This document shows, piece by piece, positions 34,212 to 42,035 of a stretch of 42,035 nucleotides of DNA (within the stretch, counting starts at the first letter, position 1; each line of letters starts with the position of its first letter). Below the pieces are notes generated by a model. The model did no database searches. It saw nothing but the letters and a program-made list of their open reading frames with translations, and was not told where the DNA came from. The stretch spans positions 142,661 to 184,695 of the forward strand of contig NZ_LMUX01000016.1 of NCBI RefSeq assembly GCF_009765705.1, given 5' to 3'. Both the position numbers and the translations under genes were made by a program. The DNA comes from Burkholderia sp. L27(2015). Lineage in GTDB: Bacteria; Pseudomonadota; Gammaproteobacteria; Burkholderiales; Burkholderiaceae.

Positions 34212-37200
34212 ATGCCAAATCCAAGCTTCGTTCATCTACGCCTACACTCCGAATACTCGATCGCCGACGGTACCGTGCGCATCGACGACGTGGTCAAGGC
34301 TGCCGCCGCAGACGGCCAAGGCGCACTCGCGCTGACCGACCTGAGCAATACCTTCGGCCTCGTCAAGTTCTACCAGGAGTCGCGCCGTGCCGGCGTCAAG
34401 CCGATTGCCGGCTGCGACGTCTGGATCACCAATCCGGGCGACCGCGAGAAGCCGGCTCGGCTATTGCTGCTGGTCTGCTCGCGCCAGGGTTACCTGAATT
34501 TGTGCGAGTTGCTCACGCGCGCGTGGCTCACCAATCAATACCGGGGCCGTGCGGAAGTCGACGCAAGCTGGTTCGAGGAGGGCCTGGCCGAGGGGCTGTT
34601 GGCGCTGTCCGGCGCGCTGCTCGGCGACATCGGCATGGCGCTGGTCGCCGGCAACTCCGAGCTCGCAACGCTGCATGCGCAACGTTGGGCGCGCGTGTTC
34701 CCGCAGCGCTTCTACATCGAGTTGCAACGCACCGAACAACCGGGCGTGGCGGCCTACGTGAGGCATGCTGCGGCGCTGGCCGCGCAAATCGGTTTGCCGG
34801 TCGTGGCGACGCATCCGGTGCAGTTCATGACCGGCGACGATTTCATGGCGCACGAAGCGCGCGTATGTATTTCCGAGGGGGACATGCTGGCCAACCCCCG
34901 GCGCTCGAAAAAATTCACCACCGACCAGTATTTCAAGTCGCAGCAGGAGATGGCGGAGCTGTTTGCCGACATCCCTTCGGCACTGGCCAATAGCATTGAA
35001 ATTGCGAAGCGCTGCAACCTGACGCTCGAGCTCGGCAAACCCAAATTGCCGCTGTTTCCGACCGACGGCATGTCGCTCAACGACTACTTGGTCCATCAGT
35101 CCAAGGAAGGCCTGGAACAGCGGCTCCTGCAACTCTATCCGAATCAGGCCGAGCGCGACGAACAGCGCCCGACCTATTACGCGCGTCTGGAATTCGAGTG
35201 CAGCACCATCATCAAGATGGGCTTCCCCGGTTACTTCCTGATCGTTGCAGACTTCATCAACTGGGCCAAGAACAACGGCGTGCCGGTCGGCCCAGGCCGA
35301 GGCTCCGGCGCAGGTTCGCTGGTGGCTTATGCACTGAGCATTACCGATCTCGACCCGCTGCAATACAACCTGCTGTTCGAGCGCTTCCTGAATCCTGAAC
35401 GCGTTTCGATGCCCGACTTCGATATCGACTTCTGTCAGCAGGGTCGCGATCGCGTCATTCAATACGTGAAGGAAAAGTACGGCGCAGACGCAGTGTCGCA
35501 GATCGCCACCTTCGGTACGATGGCGGCCAAGGCTGCGGTGCGCGACGTGGGCCGTGTGCTCGATCTCGGCTACAACTTCACCGACGGCATTGCCAAGCTG
35601 ATTCCGTTCAAGCCCGGCAAGCATGTCACGATTGCCGACGCGATGAAGGAAGAGCCGCTGCTGCAGGAACGGTTCGACAACGAAGACGAAGTGCGTCAAT
35701 TGATCGAGCTTGCGCAGCGCGTCGAAGGGCTGACTCGCAACGTCGGCATGCACGCCGGGGGGGTGCTGATTGCGCCGGGCAAGCTGACCGATTTCTGCCC
35801 GCTGTACTCGCAAAGCGGCAGCGACGATGGCGGCGGTGTGATCAGCCAGTACGACAAGGACGACGTCGAAGCGGTCGGTTTGGTCAAGTTCGACTTTTTG
35901 GGTTTGACCACGCTGACCATCCTCGACTGGGCCGAACGGTATATCCGACGGCTCGATCCTGCGATGAAGGACTGGAACTTGAGTCAGGTTTCGCTGACCG
36001 ATCCGGCCGCTTTCCAGATCCTGAAAAAAGCCAACACGGTGGCCGTGTTCCAGCTGGAAAGCCGCGGCATGCAGGGCATGTTGAAAGACGCGCAGCCCGA
36101 CCGGTTCGAGGACATCATCGCGCTGGTGGCGCTGTATCGTCCGGGCCCGATGGACCTGATCCCGAGTTTTTGCGCGCGCAAGCACGGTCGCGAAGTGGTC
36201 GAGTATCCCGATCCTCGCGTCGAGCCGGTGCTCAAGGAGACCTACGGCATCATGGTCTACCAGGAGCAGGTGATGCAGATGGCGCAGATCATCGGCAACT
36301 ACTCGCTGGGCGGCGCCGACTTGCTGCGCCGTGCGATGGGTAAGAAAAAAGCCGAGGAGATGGCGCAGCATCGCGAGCTGTTCCGCGACGGCGCGGCGCA
36401 GAACGGCCTGAGCGCTGCCAAGGCCGACGAAATTTTCGACTTGATGGAGAAGTTCGCCGGTTACGGTTTCAATAAATCGCACGCCGCCGCTTACGCCTTG
36501 CTGGCGTATTTCACCGCATGGCTCAAAGCACATCATCCCGCCGCGTTCATGGCCGCCAACATGAGCTTGGCGATGGACGACACGGACAAGGTCAAGATCC
36601 TGTTCGAGGATTGCTTGAACAATGGCTTGGAGGTTCTGCCGCCCGACGTCAATCATTCGGCTTACCGCTTTGAGCCGGTGGCGCCGGAGGTCGCGACGGC
36701 ACCGAATTCAGCGAACGCAGCATCTGCGCGCGCCGCCGCACCCAGCAACACATCCAGCAACACACCGCCGCCTGCCACCAAGATTCGTTATGGTCTGGGC
36801 GCGGTCAAAGGCAGCGGGCAGGGCGCCATCGAGGAAATTCTGCGGGCACGCGAAGAACGGCCGTTCACCGACCTGTTCGATTTCTGCATGCGGGTGGACC
36901 GCCGTGTCGTCAACCGCCGCACGATCGAATCGCTGATACGTGCCGGTGCGTTCGATGCCTTGCATGCCAACCGCGCCGCAGTGCTGGCGTCGGTCTCGCT
37001 GGCCATTGAAGCGGCCGAGCAAGCCAGCGCCAACGCGCATCAGGTCGGCCTGTTCGATATGCCCGACGGCGAGCCGGATCGACATGATTTGATCGTCGAA
37101 ACGGAATGGCCCGAAAAGCGCCGCCTGCAGGAAGAAAAGGCCGCGCTGGGATTTTATCTGTCGGGCCATCTGTTCGATGCCTACGCGAGCGAGGTGCGTC

Positions 37201-37892
37201 GCTTTGCTCGGCAAAAACTGGTCGACCTGAAAGAGGGGCGCGACAAACTCGTGGCCGGCATCGTGACTGGTTTGCGTACGCAGATGACACAGCGCGGCAA
37301 GATGCTGATCGCGTTGCTCGACGATGGCACCGGCCAGTGCGAAGTGACGATTTATAACGAGCAGTTCGAAGCCAACAAAGCGCTGCTCAAAGAAGACGAA
37401 CTGCTGGTGGTGCGTGGTCAGGCCCGCTTCGACAGCTTCAGCGGCGGCTTGCGCTTTACGGCCGATACCGTGATGGATCTCGAGCGCGCCCGGCGTCAGT
37501 TTGCCGATGCGCTCACGCTGTCGGTCAATGGCAATGCCAATGCCGGCCGTCTGCGCGAATTGCTGCAGCCTTATTGCGTGCCCTTGGACGAAGGCGGCGC
37601 ACAGATTGCCCCGGCGCCGGCGTATGCCGCGAGTGCGAAGTCAGGCGGGGGGCAGTCCGGCGGCTATAGCCGCGGCGGTCAAGGAGGGCAGGGCGGCGGT
37701 CGCGAGCGACGTAGCGAGCCGATTCCGCTGCCGCCCGGGCTGAAGGTGCGCGTCCACTATCGCGGCGAAGGCGCGGAATGTTTATCGGAACTCGGCGACA
37801 CATGGCGCGTGCGGCCTAGCGACGATTTACTGAGTTTGCTCAAGCAGGAATTTACCGGCGAAGCGGTCGAGATCTCATACGGGCCGCGCTGA
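34212..37892 (+). CDS. dnaE: DNA polymerase III alpha subunit
   Basis: A 1226-residue replicative polymerase. The PHP domain starts FVHLRLHSEYSIADG; the first His of the HxH pair is Arg, as in E. coli, so PHP exonuclease activity is probably lost and proofreading should come from DnaQ. Catalytic aspartates lie in MPDFDIDF (D402, D404) and KFDFLGLTTL (~560). The helix-hairpin-helix, OB-fold (~1015-1100) and C-terminal tau-binding domains follow. Two low-complexity inserts are notable: Ala/Ser/Thr/Pro-rich at ~828-856 and Gly/Gln-rich at ~1140-1167; they explain the excess over the 1160 residues of E. coli. ATG 34212 is chosen as the family start; 27 upstream in-frame codons lie in the promoter. 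Confidence 0.97.
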   Translation: MPNPSFVHLRLHSEYSIADGTVRIDDVVKAAAADGQGALALTDLSNTFGLVKFYQESRRAGVKPIAGCDVWITNPGDREKPARLLLLVCSRQGYLNLCELLTRAWLTNQYRGRAEVDASWFEEGLAEGLLALSGALLGDIGMALVAGNSELATLHAQRWARVFPQRFYIELQRTEQPGVAAYVRHAAALAAQIGLPVVATHPVQFMTGDDFMAHEARVCISEGDMLANPRRSKKFTTDQYFKSQQEMAELFADIPSALANSIEIAKRCNLTLELGKPKLPLFPTDGMSLNDYLVHQSKEGLEQRLLQLYPNQAERDEQRPTYYARLEFECSTIIKMGFPGYFLIVADFINWAKNNGVPVGPGRGSGAGSLVAYALSITDLDPLQYNLLFERFLNPERVSMPDFDIDFCQQGRDRVIQYVKEKYGADAVSQIATFGTMAAKAAVRDVGRVLDLGYNFTDGIAKLIPFKPGKHVTIADAMKEEPLLQERFDNEDEVRQLIELAQRVEGLTRNVGMHAGGVLIAPGKLTDFCPLYSQSGSDDGGGVISQYDKDDVEAVGLVKFDFLGLTTLTILDWAERYIRRLDPAMKDWNLSQVSLTDPAAFQILKKANTVAVFQLESRGMQGMLKDAQPDRFEDIIALVALYRPGPMDLIPSFCARKHGREVVEYPDPRVEPVLKETYGIMVYQEQVMQMAQIIGNYSLGGADLLRRAMGKKKAEEMAQHRELFRDGAAQNGLSAAKADEIFDLMEKFAGYGFNKSHAAAYALLAYFTAWLKAHHPAAFMAANMSLAMDDTDKVKILFEDCLNNGLEVLPPDVNHSAYRFEPVAPEVATAPNSANAASARAAAPSNTSSNTPPPATKIRYGLGAVKGSGQGAIEEILRAREERPFTDLFDFCMRVDRRVVNRRTIESLIRAGAFDALHANRAAVLASVSLAIEAAEQASANAHQVGLFDMPDGEPDRHDLIVETEWPEKRRLQEEKAALGFYLSGHLFDAYASEVRRFARQKLVDLKEGRDKLVAGIVTGLRTQMTQRGKMLIALLDDGTGQCEVTIYNEQFEANKALLKEDELLVVRGQARFDSFSGGLRFTADTVMDLERARRQFADALTLSVNGNANAGRLRELLQPYCVPLDEGGAQIAPAPAYAASAKSGGGQSGGYSRGGQGGQGGGRERRSEPIPLPPGLKVRVHYRGEGAECLSELGDTWRVRPSDDLLSLLKQEFTGEAVEISYGPR

Positions 37893-37901
37893 CGTTTGGC
37901 G

Positions 37902-37926
37902 CCTGACGCTTGCATGGAGCGTCAGG
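37902..37926. terminator. Hairpin between convergent dnaE and glycosyltransferase genes
   Basis: CCTGACGCT (37902-37910) and AGCGTCAGG (37918-37926) make a 9-bp perfect stem with a 7-base loop, 10 bases after the dnaE stop. No T-run follows on either strand, so termination would not be canonical. Confidence 0.5.
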
Positions 37927-37953
37927 TAAGAAGCGATGGCGCTGCACAATCGA

Positions 37954-37985
37954 GTACTCATCCGGCTCATCTGGTACTCATCTGG
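37954..37985. repeat. Short direct repeats of TACTCATCYGG
   Basis: TACTCATCCGG (37955-37965) and TACTCATCTGG (37975-37985) flank a partial copy (CTCATCTGG). They lie just before the stop of the leftward glycosyltransferase. Confidence 0.65.
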
Positions 37986-38001
37986 CGCTCCCGCAGCACT
38001 G

Positions 38002-38829
38002 CTACGGCGTGAGTTCCCCGATTCCCACCTCGGCACGCGTGGTGCGATCGGCGAGTCGCGCGACCACCTTGTCGTAGTTCGGCCCTTCTCGATCTCGCGG
38101 TTGCTCGCGATGCCACAGATGAAAAATCTCGGTCGCGTACGCGCCGAGCTTGCGGTCCACTCCTGCATTGAATAGGCGCGCAACCAGATCGGCGTCCTCA
38201 TGTCCCCAGCCCACGAAGGTTTCGTCAAAGCCATTGACGCGCTCCAGATCGTCGCGCCACGCACTCATATTGCAGCTTTTGATGCCGCGCCATTTGAAGC
38301 GATCCAGGCGGCGCCAGGCGCGATCCGGCAATTTGGCCCACAGCGGCAAGATCTTGTTGACGTTGCCGCCGAGCCGCTGTTTAAACCAGAAGCCGGGGTG
38401 CGCATCGGGCAGCGAAAGCGGCTGGTCGATCACGGCGCGCGTGAGAGTCTCGTTGAGCAGAATGCGGCTGCCGGTGACCACTGCGTCTTCTTCCGAGAGG
38501 CGACGATGCTGGGCGATAAAATCGTGCTGCGGCACGCAATCGCCATCGAGAAAAATAATGTAATGACCGCGCGCGCGGGCGATGCCCTTATTGCGTATCG
38601 CTGCGGCGCGAAAGCCTTCGTCCGGATGCCACACGTGCTCGATGGGAATGGGTGTGGTTTGCGCGAGCCGCTCGACGAGTGCGCGCGTGTCCGGGCCCGA
38701 TCCATCGTCGGCGACGATGAGCTCGTAATACGGATCGTACTGCGCCATGCATGCGCTGAGCACGCGCTCCAAGGCGTCGGGCCGGTTGTAGGTGGTAATC
38801 ACCACCGAAATCAGCATCTTGTTGTTCAT
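38002..38829 (-). CDS. Family 2 glycosyltransferase with galactosyltransferase-type C-terminus
   Basis: A 275-residue GT-A-fold enzyme. The nucleotide-sugar half reads MLISVVITTYNRPDALERVLSAC, VADDGS, EGFRAAAIRNKGIARARGHYIIFLDGDCVP (DxD-type metal site). The C-terminal half holds GFDETFVGWGHEDADLVARL, the hallmark of the Glyco_transf_7C domain. It probably adds a sugar to the LPS core or another surface glycan; the donor and acceptor are not readable. Its start overlaps the stop of the upstream glycosyltransferase by 4 bases (ATGA), so the two are translationally coupled and probably act in the same pathway. No transmembrane segments; it is likely cytoplasmic, at the inner membrane. Confidence 0.88.
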   Translation of the reverse strand: MNNKMLISVVITTYNRPDALERVLSACMAQYDPYYELIVADDGSGPDTRALVERLAQTTPIPIEHVWHPDEGFRAAAIRNKGIARARGHYIIFLDGDCVPQHDFIAQHRRLSEEDAVVTGSRILLNETLTRAVIDQPLSLPDAHPGFWFKQRLGGNVNKILPLWAKLPDRAWRRLDRFKWRGIKSCNMSAWRDDLERVNGFDETFVGWGHEDADLVARLFNAGVDRKLGAYATEIFHLWHREQPRDREGPNYDKVVARLADRTTRAEVGIGELTP

Positions 38830-39653
38830 GACGACTCTCGCTCATCTTTCAGCTCAGCCAGCAGCATCAGCTTCAGGTAACGGTAATACGTCCCTTCCGC
38901 GTTCGAGATCGCCAGAATCAAACCCATGCGGCCATCGAGAAAGCCGCGCTGGATAAAATACGTGCGTGCGAAACTCCAGAAGCCGTGCAGAAGTGCTTTA
39001 CGCAGGCTGCCACGCTTGCCGCGCACAGCGCCCTGCGTGGCGCCGTAGGTCGAGTAGCTATCGACTTTTTGCAGCACCTCGGAGAAGTCGCGGAAGCTGT
39101 AGTGGATCAGCGCATTGCGCAAGGTGCCGAGCGCAACGTCCGCATGCGGGCGCAGCGTTTCATGTACCAGATCGGGCGAGAATTGCGCCGAATCGCGCTG
39201 GAACAGACGCAGCACGTAGTCGGGCGACCAGCCCGCATGCTTGATCCACGTACCGCAATAGCTCGACTGGCGCGGCATTCTATAGACCTTGGCGGCGGGG
39301 GCCGCGACGGTCTGCAAGATTTCGTCGCGCAGGGCCGGCGAGACCCTTTCGTCCGCATCGAGCGATAATATCCAGGGTCCGCGCGCAGCACTCAGCGCGC
39401 GTTGCTTTTGCACCCCGAAGCCCGGCCAGTCGGTTTCGCTGACCTGGGCGCCCAGCTCGCGGCACAAGGCCTGCGTGCCATCGGTGCTGCCGGAATCGAG
39501 CACCACGATCTCCTGTACCCAGTCACGCACCGATTCGAGACAATCGCGGATATCGTGCGCCTCGTTCTTGGTAATGACGATGACGCTGATGGCCTGAGCC
39601 GAGTCCGCCAAGTTCGCCGAATCTGCCGAATCCCTCAAACCGATATCGGTCAT
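38826..39653 (-). CDS. LPS-core family 2 glycosyltransferase (WaaE/KdtX-like)
   Basis: A 275-residue GT2 enzyme: ISVIVITKNEAHDIRDCLESVRDWVQEIVVLDSGSTDGT, WPGFGVQKQRALSAARGPWILSLDADERVS (metal-binding DADE), and SSYCGTWIKHAGWSPDYVLRLFQRD...VHE, typical of the WaaE/KdtX beta-1,4-glucosyltransferase family acting on the first heptose of LPS core. The C-terminal HGFWSFARTYFIQRGFLDGRMGLILAISNAEGTYYRYLKL is a membrane-associated helix region of the same family. The N-terminal residues ~8-17 are built from four 9-bp units (DSA DSA NLA DSA). GGAGG lies about 7 bases upstream of the ATG. It is divergent from msbA, which fits a shared LPS role. Confidence 0.85.
   Translation of the reverse strand: MTDIGLRDSADSANLADSAQAISVIVITKNEAHDIRDCLESVRDWVQEIVVLDSGSTDGTQALCRELGAQVSETDWPGFGVQKQRALSAARGPWILSLDADERVSPALRDEILQTVAAPAAKVYRMPRQSSYCGTWIKHAGWSPDYVLRLFQRDSAQFSPDLVHETLRPHADVALGTLRNALIHYSFRDFSEVLQKVDSYSTYGATQGAVRGKRGSLRKALLHGFWSFARTYFIQRGFLDGRMGLILAISNAEGTYYRYLKLMLLAELKDERESS
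39597..39632. repeat. 9-bp tandem repeat inside the glycosyltransferase N-terminus
   Basis: Four units of about CGCCGAATC encode DSADSANLADSA on the minus strand. Unit length is a multiple of 3, so copy changes would keep the frame. Confidence 0.75.
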
Positions 39654-39714
39654 GCCCGGCCTCCAGCCCTAGCGTACGGCAAGCGGATATCGGCATGGTG
39701 TTGCGCCGAAGGCG

Positions 39715-39756
39715 GGGCTGCACACGGGGCTGTAGGCAGGGCCGCACACGGGGTTG
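39715..39756. repeat. Direct repeat, 2 x 18 bp with period 24
   Basis: GGGCTGCACACGGGGCTG (39715-39732) and GGGCCGCACACGGGGTTG (39739-39756) differ at two positions. They lie in the divergent region between the glycosyltransferase and msbA genes. Confidence 0.75.
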
Positions 39757-39848
39757 CCTGATTCGGTTCGAACAATGAAGTAAGCAATGGTTATTTCCTG
39801 CAATAACGTATCGGTCGGATTGGCGGCACGGCGAGGAGGTGCTCCCGG

Positions 39849-39854
39849 TACAAT
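39849..39854 (+). promoter_or_regulatory. -10 box of msbA
   Basis: TACAAT, context GGTACAAT. No good -35 was found 16-18 bp upstream. Confidence 0.4.
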
Positions 39855-39999
39855 ACGGCATTCTGACGCGGCGGCAGGGCGCTTGGAGCCGGCCAGCCGC
39901 AGTGGCAACGACCGCTTTAACGACAAATCCGGCACCCCTCGCGCCCGCCTTCGTGCATCGAGTGGCGCCCGCCGCGCATTCTCTAATTTTGAGGCCGCA

Positions 40000-41781
40000 T
40001 TGAGTATACAAGGAAATTCCGCCGCTCCCGGCGTCGCCAAGCCCGTTGCTACCCCCAAGGTCATGGCGCGTCTATGGCTTTATCTCAAGCCGCATATCGG
40101 GGTATTGATACTCGCGATGGTCGCGATGGCCATCGTCTCCGCGACTGAACCCGCCGTACCCGCGCTGCTCAAGCCCTTGCTCGACAAGGGCTTCGGTTCG
40201 CACGACCACAGCAGCGCGCGATGGTGGATTCCGCTTGCCGTGGTCGGCTTGGCGTTGTTGCGCGGGGTGGCGCAGTACGCTGCCAACTACCTGCTCTCAT
40301 GGGTATCTAACCGAGTGCTGCTCGACCTGCGCTTGAAAATGTTCGAGCAGATGCTGCATGCGCCTGCCGCATTTTTCCAGCGTGAGACAGCCAGCACCAT
40401 CATCAATGCCATCGTCTTCGAAGTGAACCAGGTGTTGAACGTGTTGACCGGGGTGTTGATTACCCTGGTGCGCGATTCGTTCACGGTGATCTTTCTGCTC
40501 GGCTACCTGTTCTACCTGAATTGGCGCTTGACGCTGATCGTGGCGGTGATACTGCCGGGCATAGGCTGGCTGGTCAGCAAGATCAATCGGCGGCTGCGGC
40601 GCTTGAACCGCGAAAGCCAGATGCTGACCAACAAGCTGTCGTATATCGTCGAAGAGACGGTAGGCGGTTATAAAGTGGTCAAAGTGCACAATGGCGAGCG
40701 CTACGAGCAAACCCGCTTTGAAGAGATGAGCCGGCGGCTGCGCGGTTACTCGATGCGCATGACCGTATCGGGCGGCCTGGCACAGCCTCTCACGCAATTT
40801 CTGGCCTCGATCGCGCTCGCGATCGTGATTTCAATCGCGGTGCTGCAATCGTCGAGTGACCAAACCACGGTCGGCGGTTTTGTCGCGTTCGTGACGTCGA
40901 TGCTGTTGATCATTTCGCCGCTCAAGCACTTGATCGACGTCAACCAGCCCTTGCAACGCGGCATGACCGCGGCCGAGCTGATCCTGGGGCTGATCGACGA
41001 GCCGGCCGAACCCAAGGGTGGCGATATTGCGCTTGCGCGCTCCGCAGGCAAGGTGCAGTTCGATCACGTCGCGTTCACGTACGGCGCGGTGCCGCAGCCC
41101 ACGCTCGACGATATCTGCTTTACCATCAAACCGGGTGAAATGGTGGCGCTGGCCGGGCCCTCCGGCAGCGGCAAGACCACGTTGGTCAATTTGCTGCCGC
41201 GCTTTTTCAACCCGACCGGTGGCCGTATCCTGATTGACGACGTGCCGGTCGAAGATTATCGCTTGGCCGATTTGCGCAGCCAGATTGCGTTTGTCAGCCA
41301 GGACGTGGTGCTGTTCAACGATACGATCGCCGCCAACGTCGCATATGGCCAGACGGTCGATCGCGACAAGGTGAACGCGGCATTGGAGGCGGCCAACCTG
41401 ATCGGAGCCGTGGCGGCAATGCCGCACGGCATCGATACGCTGGTCGGCGATAACGGCATGCGTTTATCAGGCGGCCAGCGTCAGCGCCTGGCGATCGCCC
41501 GTGCCATCTATAAAGATGCACCTATCCTGATTCTCGACGAAGCCACGTCGGCGCTCGATTCCGAATCGGAACGCTACGTGCAGGCGGCGCTCGAAGTGTT
41601 GATGAAGGGCCGCACTACGCTGGTCATCGCGCACCGGCTATCGACCATAGAACGCGCCGACCGTATTCTCGTGCTCGAAGGTGGGCGCATCGTCGAGCAG
41701 GGCAGCCACGCGCAGTTGTTGCAGCATGGCGGCCTCTATGCCAATCTGCATAAAATCCAGTTTCAGAAAGAGACTGTCTAA
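40000..41781 (+). CDS. msbA: Lipid A-core flippase, ABC transporter
   Basis: A 593-residue half-transporter with an N-terminal six-helix transmembrane domain ([22 protein letters not shown]...) and a C-terminal ATPase: Walker [10 protein letters not shown] (~385-393), Q-loop SQIAFVSQD, signature [12 protein letters not shown] (~489), Walker [16 protein letters not shown] (~510), and switch His in [10 protein letters not shown]. It flips lipid A-core across the inner membrane. The TTG at 40000 is chosen: GAGG lies 5 bases upstream and the resulting length is normal; an in-frame ATG at 39787 would add 71 uncharacteristic residues. It is divergent from two LPS-type glycosyltransferase genes. A lipid-exporting homologue of other specificity cannot be excluded. 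Confidence 0.92.
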   Translation: MSIQGNSAAPGVAKPVATPKVMARLWLYLKPHIGVLILAMVAMAIVSATEPAVPALLKPLLDKGFGSHDHSSARWWIPLAVVGLALLRGVAQYAANYLLSWVSNRVLLDLRLKMFEQMLHAPAAFFQRETASTIINAIVFEVNQVLNVLTGVLITLVRDSFTVIFLLGYLFYLNWRLTLIVAVILPGIGWLVSKINRRLRRLNRESQMLTNKLSYIVEETVGGYKVVKVHNGERYEQTRFEEMSRRLRGYSMRMTVSGGLAQPLTQFLASIALAIVISIAVLQSSSDQTTVGGFVAFVTSMLLIISPLKHLIDVNQPLQRGMTAAELILGLIDEPAEPKGGDIALARSAGKVQFDHVAFTYGAVPQPTLDDICFTIKPGEMVALAGPSGSGKTTLVNLLPRFFNPTGGRILIDDVPVEDYRLADLRSQIAFVSQDVVLFNDTIAANVAYGQTVDRDKVNAALEAANLIGAVAAMPHGIDTLVGDNGMRLSGGQRQRLAIARAIYKDAPILILDEATSALDSESERYVQAALEVLMKGRTTLVIAHRLSTIERADRILVLEGGRIVEQGSHAQLLQHGGLYANLHKIQFQKETV

Positions 41782-41815
41782 ACGCGCGTCGCGCTGCACC
41801 GACGCGTTTTCAGCA
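41780..41815 (+). terminator. Possible terminator of msbA
   Basis: AAACGCG (41780-41786) pairs with CGCGTTT (41803-41809), extendable by TCG/CGA with a small bulge, and ends in TTTTC. It starts inside the msbA stop codon. The next hairpin (GCGGGG…CCCCGC, 41817-41836) has no T-run. Confidence 0.45.
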
Positions 41816-42035
41816 AGCGGGGCGCCAGACCCCGCTAGACCCGCCCGCGGGACATCTTGCGCCCCAATGACGAGTTCTACACGATGGGCCGCGCGCCTAA
41901 AGCGTGAGATAGGGCGGCATAGCGGGCCGTCCCCAGCCGCCAACCGCTAGACTGGTGCCGCCTCGCGTACGGCGGGCGAGCCTGCGTCGTGCTATATGAG
42001 ATGATAACGGCGGGGTTGGCTCGCGGGGGCTGAAT
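41816..42035. other. Non-coding tail of the window
   Basis: No convincing ORF. It contains the small GC-rich hairpin at 41817-41836 and an AT-richer spot (gctatatgagatgataacgg, 41990-42010) that could hold the promoter of the next rightward gene. Otherwise nothing recognisable. Confidence 0.4.

Larger units (their letters stand above)
39654..39999. other. 346-bp divergent promoter region of glycosyltransferases and msbA
   Basis: Besides the 18-bp repeat pair it holds a TACAAT -10 box (39849-39854) in the context GGTACAAT, the same form as upstream of the helicase gene. An ORF in the msbA frame reads through from an ATG at 39787, but the encoded Arg/Ala/Gly-rich sequence is unlike any MsbA N-terminus, so I treat it as leader. 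The msbA leader would be about 140 bases. Confidence 0.45.

Noticed and set aside
34461-36656. 731-codon open frame opposite dnaE
   Set aside because: Same cause: a stop-poor antisense frame in a GC-rich gene. The sense strand has full polymerase motifs.
39787-39999. 71-residue N-terminal extension of MsbA from ATG 39787
   Set aside because: The sequence is Arg/Ala/Gly-rich, contains the TACAAT box, and the TTG at 40000 has a good GAGG site with normal protein length.

Overview
The window is a chromosomal segment, mostly housekeeping, of a beta-proteobacterium in or near the Burkholderiaceae. This rests on gene content and order (xseB-ispA-dxs, a tsaD/aidB/flavoprotein block beside yqeY-dnaG-rpoD, dnaE next to two LPS-type glycosyltransferases and msbA), a Burkholderia-type general porin, a lysine/alanine-rich extension on RpoD, and moderately high GC with GC-rich third positions. 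The species cannot be named from the sequence. I see no phage, transposase, CRISPR array, toxin-antitoxin module or recognisable defence system.

Layout. 1-6000: 3' part of polA, ndh (type II NADH dehydrogenase), then a leftward pair, a Rieske oxygenase alpha subunit followed by sseA. 6100-9370: isoprenoid operon xseB-ispA-dxs. 9680-13320: folE2, then leftward tsaD and aidB. 13470-20260: a HI0933-type flavoprotein, then the macromolecular-synthesis cluster yqeY-dnaG-rpoD and a CAU tRNA (probably Ile2). At the position where relatives carry rpsU there is only a 47-codon ORF with its own promoter and a strong terminator. 20450-23090: an isolated methyltransferase and a porin behind a long leader region. 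23229-26540: gluconate-type module (LacI-family regulator, gluconokinase, MFS permease) and a DUF1653 gene. 26700-28820: a reductive peroxide-defence set (rubrerythrin lacking its rubredoxin domain, stand-alone rubredoxin, rubredoxin-reductase-like flavoprotein). 29000-32035: purT and an RhlE-type helicase with a structured leader. 32155-33950 leftward: gluQ and trhO. 34212-37892: dnaE. 38002-39653 leftward: two glycosyltransferases. 40000-41781: msbA.

Genes that work together: ispA and dxs make the isoprenoid precursors; dnaG, dnaE and polA serve replication; tsaD, gluQ, trhO and the Ile2-type tRNA all concern decoding of tRNAs; msbA and the two glycosyltransferases serve lipid A-core assembly and export; rubrerythrin, rubredoxin and the flavoprotein can form an NAD(P)H-to-peroxide electron chain.

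Features that stand out are small-scale. About a dozen short degenerate tandem repeats (periods of 6 to 24 bp) sit between genes and at gene edges. TACAAT -10 boxes recur, two of them so close to the start codon that leaderless mRNAs are predicted. The canonical rpsU slot seems to be occupied by a shortened, S21-like ORF. I found no convincing wholly new multi-gene system.
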